Positions 34,282-43,144 are shown, counted from the stretch's first letter. The stretch: DNA of 64,000 nt from Chitinophaga skermanii (GCF_003259335.1 NZ_QLLL01000006.1:372001-436000), one strand, 5' to 3'. Made by a program: numbers and translations. Notes: generated from the letters alone by a model not told the origin.

Positions 34282-34947
34282 CTATTCGTCGTCATCCTTG
34301 CGGCGACGGAATACTCTTTTATTCTTAAATAAAGGCACTTTACTCTCGTTACCATTAATTAAACGAGCAATGTTCTTCTGGTGTGTTAATACCACCATCA
34401 AAGCCACTGCTATCGCGAATATACGGTAGTAAAGTTCTCTTTCATTGAAGATAAATAATACTAAAATAGGAAGTGCGATACTAGCTACAATCGAACTGAG
34501 GGAAACGTATCTCGTTAAAAATAAAATCATTAAGAAAACCCCCACGCAGCACAATGCTACAACCGGTTGGATGGCTAACACCATTCCAAAAACCGTAGCA
34601 ATACCTTTACCACCTCTAAATCCAGCGAAAATAGGGAAAATGTGACCGATTACTGCCGCTAAACCAAGCCCAATTTGCAAGTTTACCAACTTAACAATAT
34701 TCTCCGGATCTTGATAAAACGGAACTAAAAGCGCTAATCTCACTGCTAAAATACCTTTCACCATGTCGATCAACATTACGAAAGTTCCGGCTTTCGGTCC
34801 TAATACACGGAAGGTATTGGTAGCACCGGCATTGCCGCTACCATGTTCGCGTATATCGATCCCGAATACACCTTTACTTACCCAAACGGCAGTGGCGATG
34901 GAACCTATTAAATAGGCGCAGATTAATAGCAATATTTCTGTCATCAC
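34282..34947 (-). CDS. plsY: Glycerol-3-phosphate acyltransferase PlsY
   Basis: A 221-residue membrane enzyme that transfers acyl groups from acyl-phosphate to glycerol-3-phosphate. It has about five membrane helices and the three cytoplasmic motifs: GSGNAGATNTFRVLG (residues about 37-51), the region HIFPIFAGFRGGKGIATVFG, and the later LTHQKNIARLINGNE. The N-terminus begins MMTE; either methionine may be used. The C-terminus is strongly charged (FRRRKDDDE). The acyl-phosphate maker PlsX is not in the window. Confidence 0.93.
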   Translation of the reverse strand: MMTEILLLICAYLIGSIATAVWVSKGVFGIDIREHGSGNAGATNTFRVLGPKAGTFVMLIDMVKGILAVRLALLVPFYQDPENIVKLVNLQIGLGLAAVIGHIFPIFAGFRGGKGIATVFGMVLAIQPVVALCCVGVFLMILFLTRYVSLSSIVASIALPILVLFIFNERELYYRIFAIAVALMVVLTHQKNIARLINGNESKVPLFKNKRVFRRRKDDDE

Positions 34948-35070
34948 AATAAGTTAGATTGCTAAGATAATAAATACTTTGTTAAAAGTAATAGAAAATT
35001 AAGTTACCCAGATTCACAAGGAATAGAAAATCAATTCATTTCATATGAATAATGAATAAATATTGATTTG

Positions 35071-35883
35071 TTATGCTACAAACTGCATTGCTAACCAATT
35101 ATCTTTCACTACTTTATTCTCGAACTGTAGACCTTGCTCCCCGGCTGCTGCTAAGATAATGGTTTCATCTTCAACCAAAATACCACTTAATAGTAATATT
35201 CCGCCTTTTTTTAATAATCGCTTCATTTCTGGCATAAACTGCACTAAAATGTGGCGGTTGATGTTGGCTAGTATAATATCGTAAGCTTGCTCAATGCCTG
35301 TTAAACTATCGGCCTGCCAAGCTTTTACGTTGTTGGCTTTGTTCTCTGATACATTCTCAATGGTGTTCTCGATCGACCATTCATCGATGTCAATCGCATC
35401 TACTTGTGCTGCCCCTAACTTGTCGGCTAGGATGGCCAAAATGCCTGTACCGGTGCCAAAATCGAAGACTTGCTTGCCTTCAAAAGCCAAATTACGCATC
35501 AACCTAATCATAGAACTGGTAGTGGCATGGTGACCTGTACCAAATGACATTTTCGGGGTAATGACAATCTCTTGTTCAACGCCGGTTAATGGTTCGTGAA
35601 AATGAGCACGGATACCACAAAAATCATCCACTATCACCGGGTCGAAGTTACTTTCCCACACAGCATTCCAGTTCGTAGGTTCTATAGTAGCTTTCTCATA
35701 CAGGATGCCTGTTGGTGCAATAATCTCCTGTAAAGCTGCCTCGTCAAAATCCTTCTCCAAGATATAAGCCGTCATATCTGCCCCCTCTTCCCAAAAACCT
35801 TCATAACCAATTTGGTCTAACTGGGCAATTAGTAAATCGGCGGAATCGCCAACTGCTTTGAATTTTATTGAAATACTATTCAT
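35071..35883 (-). CDS. prmA: Ribosomal protein L11 methyltransferase
   Basis: A 270-residue two-domain enzyme that trimethylates L11. The N-terminal substrate-recognition domain (residues 1-90) is followed by a Rossmann methyltransferase with motif I VFDFGTGTGILAIL, DAIDIDEWSIEN as the acidic loop, and the catalytic NILANINRHIL with the N-x-x-x-N pattern of PrmA. The segment MSFGTGHHATTSSMI just before motif I is diagnostic. It stands between plsY and a divergent small gene. Confidence 0.93.
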   Translation of the reverse strand: MNSISIKFKAVGDSADLLIAQLDQIGYEGFWEEGADMTAYILEKDFDEAALQEIIAPTGILYEKATIEPTNWNAVWESNFDPVIVDDFCGIRAHFHEPLTGVEQEIVITPKMSFGTGHHATTSSMIRLMRNLAFEGKQVFDFGTGTGILAILADKLGAAQVDAIDIDEWSIENTIENVSENKANNVKAWQADSLTGIEQAYDIILANINRHILVQFMPEMKRLLKKGGILLLSGILVEDETIILAAAGEQGLQFENKVVKDNWLAMQFVA

Positions 35884-35971
35884 ATCTGTACTTATATCGT
35901 ATCTAGGTAATCTTTACTTTTAATTGGTTACTTAACGAATTGTAAAACTCGCAAGTTCAATGAAAGGGCCA

Positions 35972-35979
35972 CAAATATA
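35972..35979 (-). promoter_or_regulatory. Promoter -7 box of prmA
   Basis: TATATTTG on the minus strand matches TAnnTTTG, giving a leader of about 80 bases. It is back to back with the promoter of the gene at 36057. Confidence 0.5.
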
Positions 35980-35999
35980 AAGAAACCATGGGCACCAGC

Positions 36000-36030
36000 T
36001 TGTTAGTCTTATCCACATCATTTATATTTG
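36000..36030 (+). promoter_or_regulatory. Promoter of the exported protein gene at 36057
   Basis: TTG at 36000-36002 and TATATTTG at 36023-36030 with 20 bases between fit the phylum's promoter pattern; the ATG is 26 bases downstream. Confidence 0.6.
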
Positions 36031-36056
36031 TTTTTTAAATAATATAACCTTATCCA

Positions 36057-36632
36057 ATGAAAAAGCTCTATTTCTTAGCGCTCGCCCTATGCTGCACTTC
36101 GTTTTTAAAGGCGCAAGACATCGTGAAAATCCAGCCGCTCGAGATCCAAGACTCTATTATCTATCAAACGAAAAATGCCATTATCAGTATCGATAAAGTC
36201 GACCTGGATGCGTATCTCACTTCGCTTGATACGGTGTTAAAGCAGCGGAAATACGACCCGAAAACGTTTAAAAACATCCAGTTTCACAAATGCACGCCGC
36301 AAGACATCGAACTTCATTACAAGAAAACGATGGCAATCTGGCAAGATGTGAAAAACAACCCGCTCACCTATTCGAACGATGTGATGATGCTCTTCTGGAT
36401 GGAAAATGAACGTATCGTGGTACCGTACTTAGACGAAATCTTGCCCGATCTTTTAGCCGAAGGCCGCGTACGTGTATGGGAAAAATTGCCGCGCTCCCAA
36501 GCTCCTTTTATTCAAATTGTTATCGAAGTAGTGCAAAACAAAGCCTACCGCGTATTTAAGTTGAAAAATGGGAAAGACATTCTCCGCGAAACCGACGTAT
36601 TCATGGAACATTTTATGCACTCGAAATCGTAA
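36057..36632 (+). CDS. Exported protein of unknown function
   Basis: A 191-residue protein with a signal peptide (KKLYFLALALCCTSFLKAQ, cleavage near residue 20). The mature part is mixed alpha/beta with no cysteine pair, lipobox or known motif; strand-like segments include NAIISIDKVDL and FIQIVIEVVQNKAYRVFKL. I do not recognise it. It has its own promoter and terminator, so it is a single-gene unit. Confidence 0.7.
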   Translation: MKKLYFLALALCCTSFLKAQDIVKIQPLEIQDSIIYQTKNAIISIDKVDLDAYLTSLDTVLKQRKYDPKTFKNIQFHKCTPQDIELHYKKTMAIWQDVKNNPLTYSNDVMMLFWMENERIVVPYLDEILPDLLAEGRVRVWEKLPRSQAPFIQIVIEVVQNKAYRVFKLKNGKDILRETDVFMEHFMHSKS

Positions 36633-36650
36633 ATATTATACCGCATAGTT

Positions 36651-36683
36651 AACGGTCGCTACACATGTAGTGGCCGTTTTTTT
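36651..36683 (+). terminator. Intrinsic terminator after the exported protein gene
   Basis: A 12-bp stem AACGGTCGCTAC / GTAGTGGCCGTT with two G-T wobbles, loop ACAT, then a T-run. Confidence 0.8.
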
Positions 36684-36802
36684 ATGCTCATAAGCGAGGT
36701 TGTGTATGGTGGAACGAACGGCTGTACTCATATTTTGCTGTAGTGGCGTCGCACATTTGAACGGTGGCAGCGTCAATCATCTTCTTCCCAATAACTATAA
36801 AA

Positions 36803-36832
36803 ACAAAAACCGCCCTGGTTACCCAAGGCGGC
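36803..36832 (-). terminator. Intrinsic terminator after pnp
   Basis: Arms CCGCCTTGG / CCAGGGCGG with one mismatch; the minus strand continues TTTTTGTTTTT. Confidence 0.8.
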
Positions 36833-36860
36833 TTTCTCTATAAAGAAAATCAATGTACAA

Positions 36861-39230
36861 TTATTCTTCGTCGAACATTGGTGGTAATGGTTCCATTGGT
36901 TCGTCTTTTGGCTCGCGTGATTCACGGCTATCACGGTATCCACCGCGATCTCCACGATCACCACCACCACGACGGTCGTCGTAACGACCACCTCTGTCAC
37001 CACCGCCACGACGGTCACGATCGCCACCGCCACGACGGTCGCCACGGTCACCACCGCGATCACCTCTATCGCCACGGCTTTCTCTGTCACCTTCAGGGCG
37101 TTCAACGTAACCTTCTGGTTTCGGCATTAACACCTTGCGGCTTAATTTGAACTTACCAGTTTTAGGATCAGTGCCTACTAATTTCACTTTCACTGTTTCA
37201 CCTTCTGTTAATACGCCTTCCATTGTATCGAGGCGTTTCCAGGAGATTTCAGAGATGTGTAATAAGCCTTGTTTACCAGGTAAGAATTCAACGAAAGCAC
37301 CGTATGGCATTACAGATTTAACTGTAGATTCGTATACTTCGCCTACTTCTGGAACAGCAACGATACCTTTTACCCATGCTAAAGCTTTTTCCAAGCTTTC
37401 TTTCTGAGAAGAGAAGATGCTAACCTCACCGGTTTGACCAACTTCTTCGATATTGATGGTAGTACCAGTTTCGCGTTGGATTTCTTGGATGATCTTACCG
37501 CCGGGTCCGATTACGGCACCGATAAATTCGCGGTCGATGATCAATTTCTCCATTCTTGGAGCGTGTGGTTTAGGTTCTGGGCGAGCTGCCGGCATTGTTT
37601 CATACATGGCATCCAAGATGTGCATACGACCACGGTTAGCTTGTGCTAACGCTTGGCGCATTACATCCATGCTCAAACCATCTACTTTAATATCCATTTG
37701 GATACCGCAGATACCATCACGCGTACCAGTTACTTTAAAGTCCATATCACCCAAGTGATCTTCATCACCCAAGATGTCGGTCAATACAGCCCATTTACCA
37801 TCTGTAGAACGAGAGATTAAGCCCATTGCTACACCGGAAACGTGCTTAGGAACTGGAACACCCGCATCCATCAAAGCCAATGAACCTGCGCAAACAGTAG
37901 CCATGGAAGATGAACCGTTAGATTCCAAAATATCAGATACCACCCTTACAGTGTAAGCATAGTCGGAACCAGGCATCATTTGTTTCAAAGAACGCATTGC
38001 CAAGTTACCGTGACCAACCTCGCGACGGCCAGGGCCACGCATTGGTTTCACTTCACCTGTAGAGAATGGAGGGAAATTATAATGTAAAATGAACTTCACG
38101 TAGTTAGAAGTAGCAGCACTTTCGATCAACAATTCGTCGTCTGGCGTACCCAAAGTAACGGTTGTTAAAGATTGTGTTTCACCACGTGTGAAGAGAGCAG
38201 AACCGTGTGGAGAAGGTAACAAATCTACTTCCATTACTAATGGACGTACTTGATCCAATTGGCGACCGTCTAAACGAACGCTTTGGTCTAAGATCATGTT
38301 ACGGATCACTTCTTTCTCGATGCTGTGTAAGTATTTACCGGCGATTTTTTTGTCTTCGTCGGGTAATTCTTCACCTAAGAAAGTGGTTAATTCTTCAGCA
38401 ATTTTATCGAAAGCATCCGATCTATCGTGTTTAGACAAAGCAGATTTAGCAACCGCTAAGATTTTTTCGCTAGCGAAGTCAGCGATTTTCGCTTTCAATT
38501 CTTCGTTTGCGTAAGGCTTAGTGTAATCGCGTTTGCCGGTAACACCTACTAAAGCACGCAATTCTTCTTGTGCTTTAACTTGGATACGGATAGCGTTATG
38601 AGCAGTTTCAATAGCTTGGATCATATCCTCTTCGCTACACTCTTTACTTTCACCTTCCACCATCATAATGTTCTTTTCAGTAGCACCGATGATGAAATCC
38701 ATATCAGCTTTTGCAAGCTCTGAGCGAGAAGGGTTGATTACATACTTTCCTTCGATACGTGCAACACGTACTTCGGAAATAATTTCTTGTACCGGAATAT
38801 CAGAAACAGCCAAAGCAGCAGAGGCAGCTAAACAAGCCAATGCATCTGGAACAACTTCTGGATCGGAGGAGATGAGGGTAACTAAAACTTGAACATCGCA
38901 CAAATAATCGTCGGGGAACAAGGGGCGTAATGCGCGGTCGATTAAGCGGGAAATCAAAACTTCATAATCGGATAGTTTGCCTTCACGTTTAAAGAAAGAG
39001 CCAGGAATGCGGCCAGCAGAAGCAAATTTCTCTTGATAGTCCACCGTAAGCGGGAAGAACGATTGACCTTCTTTAGGTTCTTTGTTGGCAACTACTGTAG
39101 CTAGTAGTATACAGTTGCCCAATCGAACTGTCACAGCGCCATCGGCTTGCCGGGCCATTTTACCCGTTTCGATGGTTACCTCGCGTCCATCGCCTATATC
39201 AAATTTAACCGAAGTAGGTGTCAGAGTCAT
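36861..39230 (-). CDS. pnp: Polynucleotide phosphorylase with RG-rich C-terminal tail
   Basis: A 789-residue 3'-5' phosphorolytic exoribonuclease. Two RNase PH-like domains are present (the second containing EVDLLPSPHGSALFTRGETQSL and GPGRREVGHGNLA), then a KH domain (FIGAVIGPGGKIIQEIQRETG, about residues 566-620) and an S1 domain (GEVYESTVKSVMPYGAFVEFLPGKQGLLHIS, to about 700). From about residue 715 the protein has a roughly 60-residue low-complexity tail of RGD, GGDR and RRGGG blocks ending in an acidic segment. E. coli PNPase (711 residues) lacks it. Such RG/RGG tails bind RNA. It follows rpsO on the same strand, the classical order. Confidence 0.97.
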   Translation of the reverse strand: MTLTPTSVKFDIGDGREVTIETGKMARQADGAVTVRLGNCILLATVVANKEPKEGQSFFPLTVDYQEKFASAGRIPGSFFKREGKLSDYEVLISRLIDRALRPLFPDDYLCDVQVLVTLISSDPEVVPDALACLAASAALAVSDIPVQEIISEVRVARIEGKYVINPSRSELAKADMDFIIGATEKNIMMVEGESKECSEEDMIQAIETAHNAIRIQVKAQEELRALVGVTGKRDYTKPYANEELKAKIADFASEKILAVAKSALSKHDRSDAFDKIAEELTTFLGEELPDEDKKIAGKYLHSIEKEVIRNMILDQSVRLDGRQLDQVRPLVMEVDLLPSPHGSALFTRGETQSLTTVTLGTPDDELLIESAATSNYVKFILHYNFPPFSTGEVKPMRGPGRREVGHGNLAMRSLKQMMPGSDYAYTVRVVSDILESNGSSSMATVCAGSLALMDAGVPVPKHVSGVAMGLISRSTDGKWAVLTDILGDEDHLGDMDFKVTGTRDGICGIQMDIKVDGLSMDVMRQALAQANRGRMHILDAMYETMPAARPEPKPHAPRMEKLIIDREFIGAVIGPGGKIIQEIQRETGTTINIEEVGQTGEVSIFSSQKESLEKALAWVKGIVAVPEVGEVYESTVKSVMPYGAFVEFLPGKQGLLHISEISWKRLDTMEGVLTEGETVKVKLVGTDPKTGKFKLSRKVLMPKPEGYVERPEGDRESRGDRGDRGGDRGDRRGGGDRDRRGGGDRGGRYDDRRGGGDRGDRGGYRDSRESREPKDEPMEPLPPMFDEE

Positions 39231-39261
39231 AAATTAGTGAAGATTAAAAACGTATACATAC

Positions 39262-39297
39262 AAAAAAACTATTCCCAACTGAAAAAGTTGGGAATAG
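39262..39297 (-). terminator. Terminator or processing hairpin between rpsO and pnp
   Basis: Perfect 12-bp arms CTATTCCCAACT / AGTTGGGAATAG on a 5-base loop; on the minus strand it is followed by seven T. As in other bacteria, this is placed to end most rpsO transcripts while letting some read into pnp. Confidence 0.85.
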
Positions 39298-39316
39298 CGC
39301 TATAAAAAATTCCAGG

Positions 39317-39589
39317 TTATTTTCTGAGACCTAACTTCTCGATTAAAGCACGGTAGCCAGTGAGGTTAGTTTTGGAAAGGTAAGAAAGAAGACGTTTTCT
39401 TTGACCTACCATTTTCATCAAACCACGGTGAGTTGAGAAATCCTTCTTGTTTGCTTTCAAATGAGCAGAAATGCTAGAAATACGCTCAGTTAAAAGAGCG
39501 ATTTGAGCTTCAACTGAACCGGTATTTTTCTCGCTACCACCGAATTCTTTAAAAATATTAGCTTTCTTTTCTACTGTTAAGTAAGACAT
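39317..39589 (-). CDS. rpsO: 30S ribosomal protein S15
   Basis: A 90-residue ribosomal protein, the standard length, that binds the central domain of 16S rRNA. It shows the S15 pattern GSVEAQIALLTERISSISAHLKAN and the conserved DFSTHRGLMKMVGQRKRLLSYL, with the His/Arg residues that contact rRNA. A textbook promoter precedes it and a terminator hairpin separates it from pnp. Confidence 0.98.
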   Translation of the reverse strand: MSYLTVEKKANIFKEFGGSEKNTGSVEAQIALLTERISSISAHLKANKKDFSTHRGLMKMVGQRKRLLSYLSKTNLTGYRALIEKLGLRK

Positions 39590-39633
39590 CTTGTAATTAA
39601 ATAAATAAATTATTAGTCGCTATTTTTCCGCTG

Positions 39634-39664
39634 CAAAGGTAATGAAAACTTGGAAATACACAAA
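39634..39664 (-). promoter_or_regulatory. Promoter of rpsO
   Basis: On the minus strand TTTG (39661-39664), exactly 19 bases, then TACCTTTG (39634-39641): the full Bacteroidota consensus. Transcription should begin near 39627, about 40 bases before the ATG. Confidence 0.85.
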
Positions 39665-39765
39665 TAAGTTCTAAAATAGTGACTTATTTATGTAAAACAC
39701 CCGCTCCCATTGGCCTTTCCGGACAATAGCATTTCTTTCCATATTAATAAAAATCTTCAACCGAC

Positions 39766-40461
39766 CTACGCAAAGTTAATGGCTGCATTGTCGATTACCT
39801 GCCCATTTTCCGTGCGGATCACGCGCGACGGGAATTTCTGCAGTGTAATGTAATCGTGGGTGGCCATCACTATCGCCGTACCGTCTTCCCTGCAAATCTG
39901 AAATAATAATTGCATAATACCATCCGATGTCTCGGGGTCTAAATTACCCGTTGGCTCATCTGCTAATATTAATTTGGGAGCATTGAGCAAAGCACGTGCA
40001 ATGTCTACACGTTGTTGTTCACCACCACTCAACTCGTAGGGCATTTTAAAACCCTTGGTGCGTAAACCTACTTTGTCTAATACGTCGTTGATTTTATCCT
40101 CAATTTGTTTAGCGTCCTGCCAGCCGGTAGCTTTCAGGGCGAATTTTAAGTTTTCGTGTACGTTACGATCCGTTAATAACTGGAAATCCTGGAAAACAAC
40201 CCCTAAATTCCTCCTTAAATAAGGAACTTTCTTCCAATCCATCTTCTTCAAATCAAATCCTACCACCTGGCCGGAACCCTCTCTTAATGACAAATCGCCG
40301 TACAAAGTTTTTAATAAACTCGACTTGCCCGAACCTGTTTTACCAATCAAATAAACAAACTCTCCTTTATTTACAGCAATATTTACGTCGGATAAAATTA
40401 GTGCGCTTCCTTGGTAAATATTGGCATTCGATAATTGTACAATGGGTTGTTCAGCGGTCAT
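39766..40461 (-). CDS. ftsE: ABC ATPase, cell-division FtsE type
   Basis: A 231-residue ATPase. Walker A is GKTGSGKSS (about residues 38-46), the Q-loop is VFQDFQLL, the signature is LSGGEQQRVDIARALL, and Walker B is LILADEPTGNLD, with the switch His in ATHD. The text YLRRNLGVVFQDFQLLTDRNVHENL is the FtsE pattern; FtsE works with the permease FtsX to activate cell-wall hydrolases. ftsX is not adjacent in the window, which is common in this phylum. Related lipoprotein or macrolide exporter ATPases (LolD, MacB) are the alternative. Confidence 0.82.
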   Translation of the reverse strand: MTAEQPIVQLSNANIYQGSALILSDVNIAVNKGEFVYLIGKTGSGKSSLLKTLYGDLSLREGSGQVVGFDLKKMDWKKVPYLRRNLGVVFQDFQLLTDRNVHENLKFALKATGWQDAKQIEDKINDVLDKVGLRTKGFKMPYELSGGEQQRVDIARALLNAPKLILADEPTGNLDPETSDGIMQLLFQICREDGTAIVMATHDYITLQKFPSRVIRTENGQVIDNAAINFA

Positions 40462-40620
40462 CTATTTGTTTTTAACAGCAACAAAAATAATTAATTATCC
40501 CATCCTGCCAGTATAAAATATAAAAACACGGAGGATTTTTCTTGGCTTTTACTACATTTTATATACAAAAACCGCTTTTAAAACGTTCATATGCAGGGAT
40601 TTAATATAGTCACCCACTAA

Positions 40621-40664
40621 AACTATCAAAATAGTTCTCAAACTATGATTTTAGTTTACCTTTA
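40621..40664 (+). promoter_or_regulatory. Promoter and candidate BlaI operator of the blaI-M56 cluster
   Basis: Two adjacent dyads are seen: AACTAT-CAAA-ATAGTT (40621-40636) and AAACT-N8-AGTTT (40640-40657). Directly after them TACCTTTA (40657-40664) is one base off the -7 consensus. A repressor dimer on the dyads would cover the promoter, as expected for an autoregulated BlaI-type gene. The assignment is inference from symmetry and position. Confidence 0.5.
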
Positions 40665-40685
40665 GGTTAGAAAATGTCAAGTTGC

Positions 40686-41057
40686 ATGAAAACACTTACC
40701 AAAGCAGAAGAGCAAATTATGCAAGCTTTGTGGAAGCTCGGTCCCTCTTTCGTGAAAGAAATTATCGAAGAGTTACCCGAACCGAAACCACACTACAATA
40801 CCGTATCTACCCTCGTTAAAATCTTGATTGAAAAAGAATTCGTCGACTTTAAAGCCTACGGAAAATCGCACCAGTACTTCGCCCTTATTAGTAAAGACGA
40901 ATATAGCCGCAAAACCATGAAGCAATTCGTGAAAGGCTATTTCGAAGGGTCGTACAGCAACTTGGTGTCGTTTTTCATGAAAGACAAAAACATCAGTGTA
41001 AACGAACTAGAAAATTTACTCGAACAAGTGAAAGAAGCCAAGCAAAAAGGCCTATAA
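40686..41057 (+). CDS. BlaI/MecI/CopY-family transcriptional repressor
   Basis: A 123-residue winged-helix repressor starting MKTLTKAEEQIMQALWKLG, the usual family N-terminus; a start four codons earlier (40674) is possible but close to the predicted transcription start. The DNA-binding part (residues 1-70) contains PHYNTVSTLVKILIEKEFVDFKA, which holds the recognition helix and the wing. The C-terminal helices form the dimer and carry the region cleaved in BlaI when the M56 sensor is activated. Downstream lie a TonB-C protein (10 bases later) and the M56 sensor, forming a BlaI/BlaR1-like unit with no beta-lactamase in the window. Confidence 0.9.
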   Translation: MKTLTKAEEQIMQALWKLGPSFVKEIIEELPEPKPHYNTVSTLVKILIEKEFVDFKAYGKSHQYFALISKDEYSRKTMKQFVKGYFEGSYSNLVSFFMKDKNISVNELENLLEQVKEAKQKGL

Positions 41058-41067
41058 ACTACCTGCT

Positions 41068-41841
41068 ATGAACCTGCGCATGTTCCTTACGGTGTGCTTA
41101 TTAGGTTGCCTCCTAGAAGCAAACGCCCTACATCAAACTACTGCCGATACGTCGTTGATCAGTCAAAACGCTGCATACATCGGTGGCGATACGGCTATGA
41201 ATAACTTTTTACTGAAAACGATTAACTGGCCGCTGTTGCAACAAAAAGTGCGCAACCGTGGTAAAGCCAGTTTTGCTTTTACCATAGAGAAAGATGGCTC
41301 GGTGGTGAATGTGCGCCCTGTAGGTTTATCCTCTAACCGTGCCATGGAATCACAACTTGCCAACACCCTCAAGAAAATGCCTAAATGGCAACCGGCTATG
41401 CTCAACGGGCAAGCCGTTCCCACCATGTGCTACTTACCCTTCGAGTTTGAAGTAACCGAAGATCATCAAATAGCCCTCACCCCCGGCGATCTACGCATGG
41501 AAGAACACAGGGCAGCCCAGTTTCCCGGTGGCGAACAAGCCTTCCAAGAAGTAATAGGCGCCTATTTACAAACCTATGTGCAGAATTTTCCCGGGAAAGA
41601 CCTTAGTGGTAATGCCTATGTACAATTCGATGTAAGCGCTAGGGGAAAATTGAGTAATATTAATGGCACGAATAAAAGCACGAATAAAATATTGGAAAGC
41701 TGTATTGTAGAGGTACTCAAAAACAGCGATCGCTGGCAACCCGGTAAAGTAAACGGGCAGATTGTTGAATCGCACTGTGTTTTACCGGTACGCTGCGTAC
41801 AAACAGGCAATGATGTTGCTGTGCGCGTGAATGAACGTTAA
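41068..41841 (+). CDS. Exported protein with two TonB-C-like domains
   Basis: A 257-residue protein with a signal peptide (MNLRMFLTVCLLGCLLEANA). Two copies of the TonB C-terminal fold appear in tandem: about residues 45-130 (RGKASFAFTIEKDGSVVNVRPVG, then MPKWQPAMLNGQ) and 150-250 (FPGGEQAFQEVI, then WQPGKVNGQ). The PGG and W-x-P-x-x-x-N-G-Q elements are the domain hallmarks. It has no membrane anchor or proline-rich linker, so it cannot act as a classical TonB. It lies between the BlaI gene and the M56 gene and probably shares their regulation. Its partner is unknown. Confidence 0.8.
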   Translation: MNLRMFLTVCLLGCLLEANALHQTTADTSLISQNAAYIGGDTAMNNFLLKTINWPLLQQKVRNRGKASFAFTIEKDGSVVNVRPVGLSSNRAMESQLANTLKKMPKWQPAMLNGQAVPTMCYLPFEFEVTEDHQIALTPGDLRMEEHRAAQFPGGEQAFQEVIGAYLQTYVQNFPGKDLSGNAYVQFDVSARGKLSNINGTNKSTNKILESCIVEVLKNSDRWQPGKVNGQIVESHCVLPVRCVQTGNDVAVRVNER

Positions 41842-41866
41842 CATTTAAAGGATTAAACCAGGAAAT

Positions 41867-43144
41867 ATGACACCCATTTTTGCTTATTTCTTACAGGTAT
41901 CGATTTGCAGCGTTGTGTTATACGCTTATTACCATTTTGCCTTACGTAATCACCGTTTCCACCAATGGAACCGTTATTACTTGCTGTTTTCAGCCCTCGT
42001 ATCGGTGGTGATTCCGTTCGTGAAAATTCCTTTGCCTTTAATACCCACCTTACAAGACAATACAATGTTGAGCTATACGGCCAGCTTTGTACAATTACGG
42101 GAACAAGTATTATACGCAGGCGAGCCAAAACATATTTTCGAGTTCAATCTTGCTAGTTGGAGTGTACTTCTGTACAGCCTCATTACTGTATTTGCGTTGT
42201 GTAGACTTACGAGGATGTTCTTTAAAATATACCGCTTATTAAAAGAAGGCGAACTGCAAGAAAAATCGCCTTATAAGGTGGTATTCGGCCAAGTCATTGA
42301 ATCGCCCTTCTCTTTTATCAAGTATATTTTCTTGCCTAAAAATACAGACCTAGCCAGCACTGAAGGTCAACAAATATTGCAGCACGAAACGGCTCACTTG
42401 CGCGGCAAGCATAGTCTCGATAATATTTTCATGGAAGTATTAACGGCCGTATTTTGGTTCAACCCTGTATTTCATTTCATGAAGAAGGAGTTATCGATGG
42501 TACATGAATTTATTGCCGATGCCACTACGGCCAAGGGTAACGTGGCCGGTTATGCCGAAACCATTTTAACCCAAGCAATGCACGGTGTACATCCAGCCTT
42601 GGCGAGCCCATTATTGCAAGCGCCGATTAGTCGCCGTATACACATGTTATTACAACCGGCCAAAGGTTCACTTTTGGGTTTACGTAAATTCATGATGTTA
42701 CCGGTAGTGTTGGTATGTTTCTGCGCGATGGGGTTTGCTATCCAAGCACCGCCACCACCGGCAGTTAAATTATCGTTGCCTAAGGTGACTGTAGAAAATA
42801 TACATAAGGAAAGTGAAGCCAACGAAATATTCACTTTTGTAGAGCAGCCACCCTCCTACCCGGGTGGTGAAGAAGCCTTGAATAAATTCCTTCGCAGTAA
42901 CGTTCGTTACCCAGAAGAGGCAAGTAATAAAGGGAAAGAAGGAACTATATTCGTAACGTTTGTTGTGGGTAAAGATGGGCAAGTGAAAGATGTGAAAACT
43001 GTGGGAAAAATTCGTGGCAATGGCTTGGAAGAAGAAGCGTTACGGGTTGTGCAGATGATGCCGAAATGGAACCCGGGTAAGCAAAACAACCGGCCGGTAA
43101 ACGTACAGTTTAATTTGCCGATTCGTTTTACTATCCAAGAATAA
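41867..43144 (+). CDS. M56 (BlaR1/MecR1-like) membrane protease fused to a TonB C-terminal domain
   Basis: A 425-residue polytopic protein. Membrane helices lie near residues 5-25, 36-56, 98-118 and 276-292. The zinc site is HETAH at 173-177 with HEFIADA (Glu214) as the downstream ligand. After the last helix, residues about 325-425 form a TonB C-terminal domain (QPPSYPGGEEALNKFL, KWNPGKQNNRPV) where BlaR1 has a penicillin-binding sensor domain. The expected mechanism is signal sensing outside, activation of the protease inside, and removal of BlaI. The replaced sensor domain means the signal is not a covalently bound beta-lactam. Confidence 0.9.
   Translation: MTPIFAYFLQVSICSVVLYAYYHFALRNHRFHQWNRYYLLFSALVSVVIPFVKIPLPLIPTLQDNTMLSYTASFVQLREQVLYAGEPKHIFEFNLASWSVLLYSLITVFALCRLTRMFFKIYRLLKEGELQEKSPYKVVFGQVIESPFSFIKYIFLPKNTDLASTEGQQILQHETAHLRGKHSLDNIFMEVLTAVFWFNPVFHFMKKELSMVHEFIADATTAKGNVAGYAETILTQAMHGVHPALASPLLQAPISRRIHMLLQPAKGSLLGLRKFMMLPVVLVCFCAMGFAIQAPPPPAVKLSLPKVTVENIHKESEANEIFTFVEQPPSYPGGEEALNKFLRSNVRYPEEASNKGKEGTIFVTFVVGKDGQVKDVKTVGKIRGNGLEEEALRVVQMMPKWNPGKQNNRPVNVQFNLPIRFTIQE

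Noticed and set aside
36764..37150. 128-codon plus-strand His/Arg/Asp-rich frame
   Set aside because: It is the antisense of the RG-rich tail of pnp; its histidine runs arise from the complement of Gly/Arg/Asp codons.
40686..43144. Beta-lactam resistance operon
   Set aside because: Repressor and protease resemble BlaI/BlaR1, but there is no beta-lactamase or penicillin-binding sensor domain in the window.
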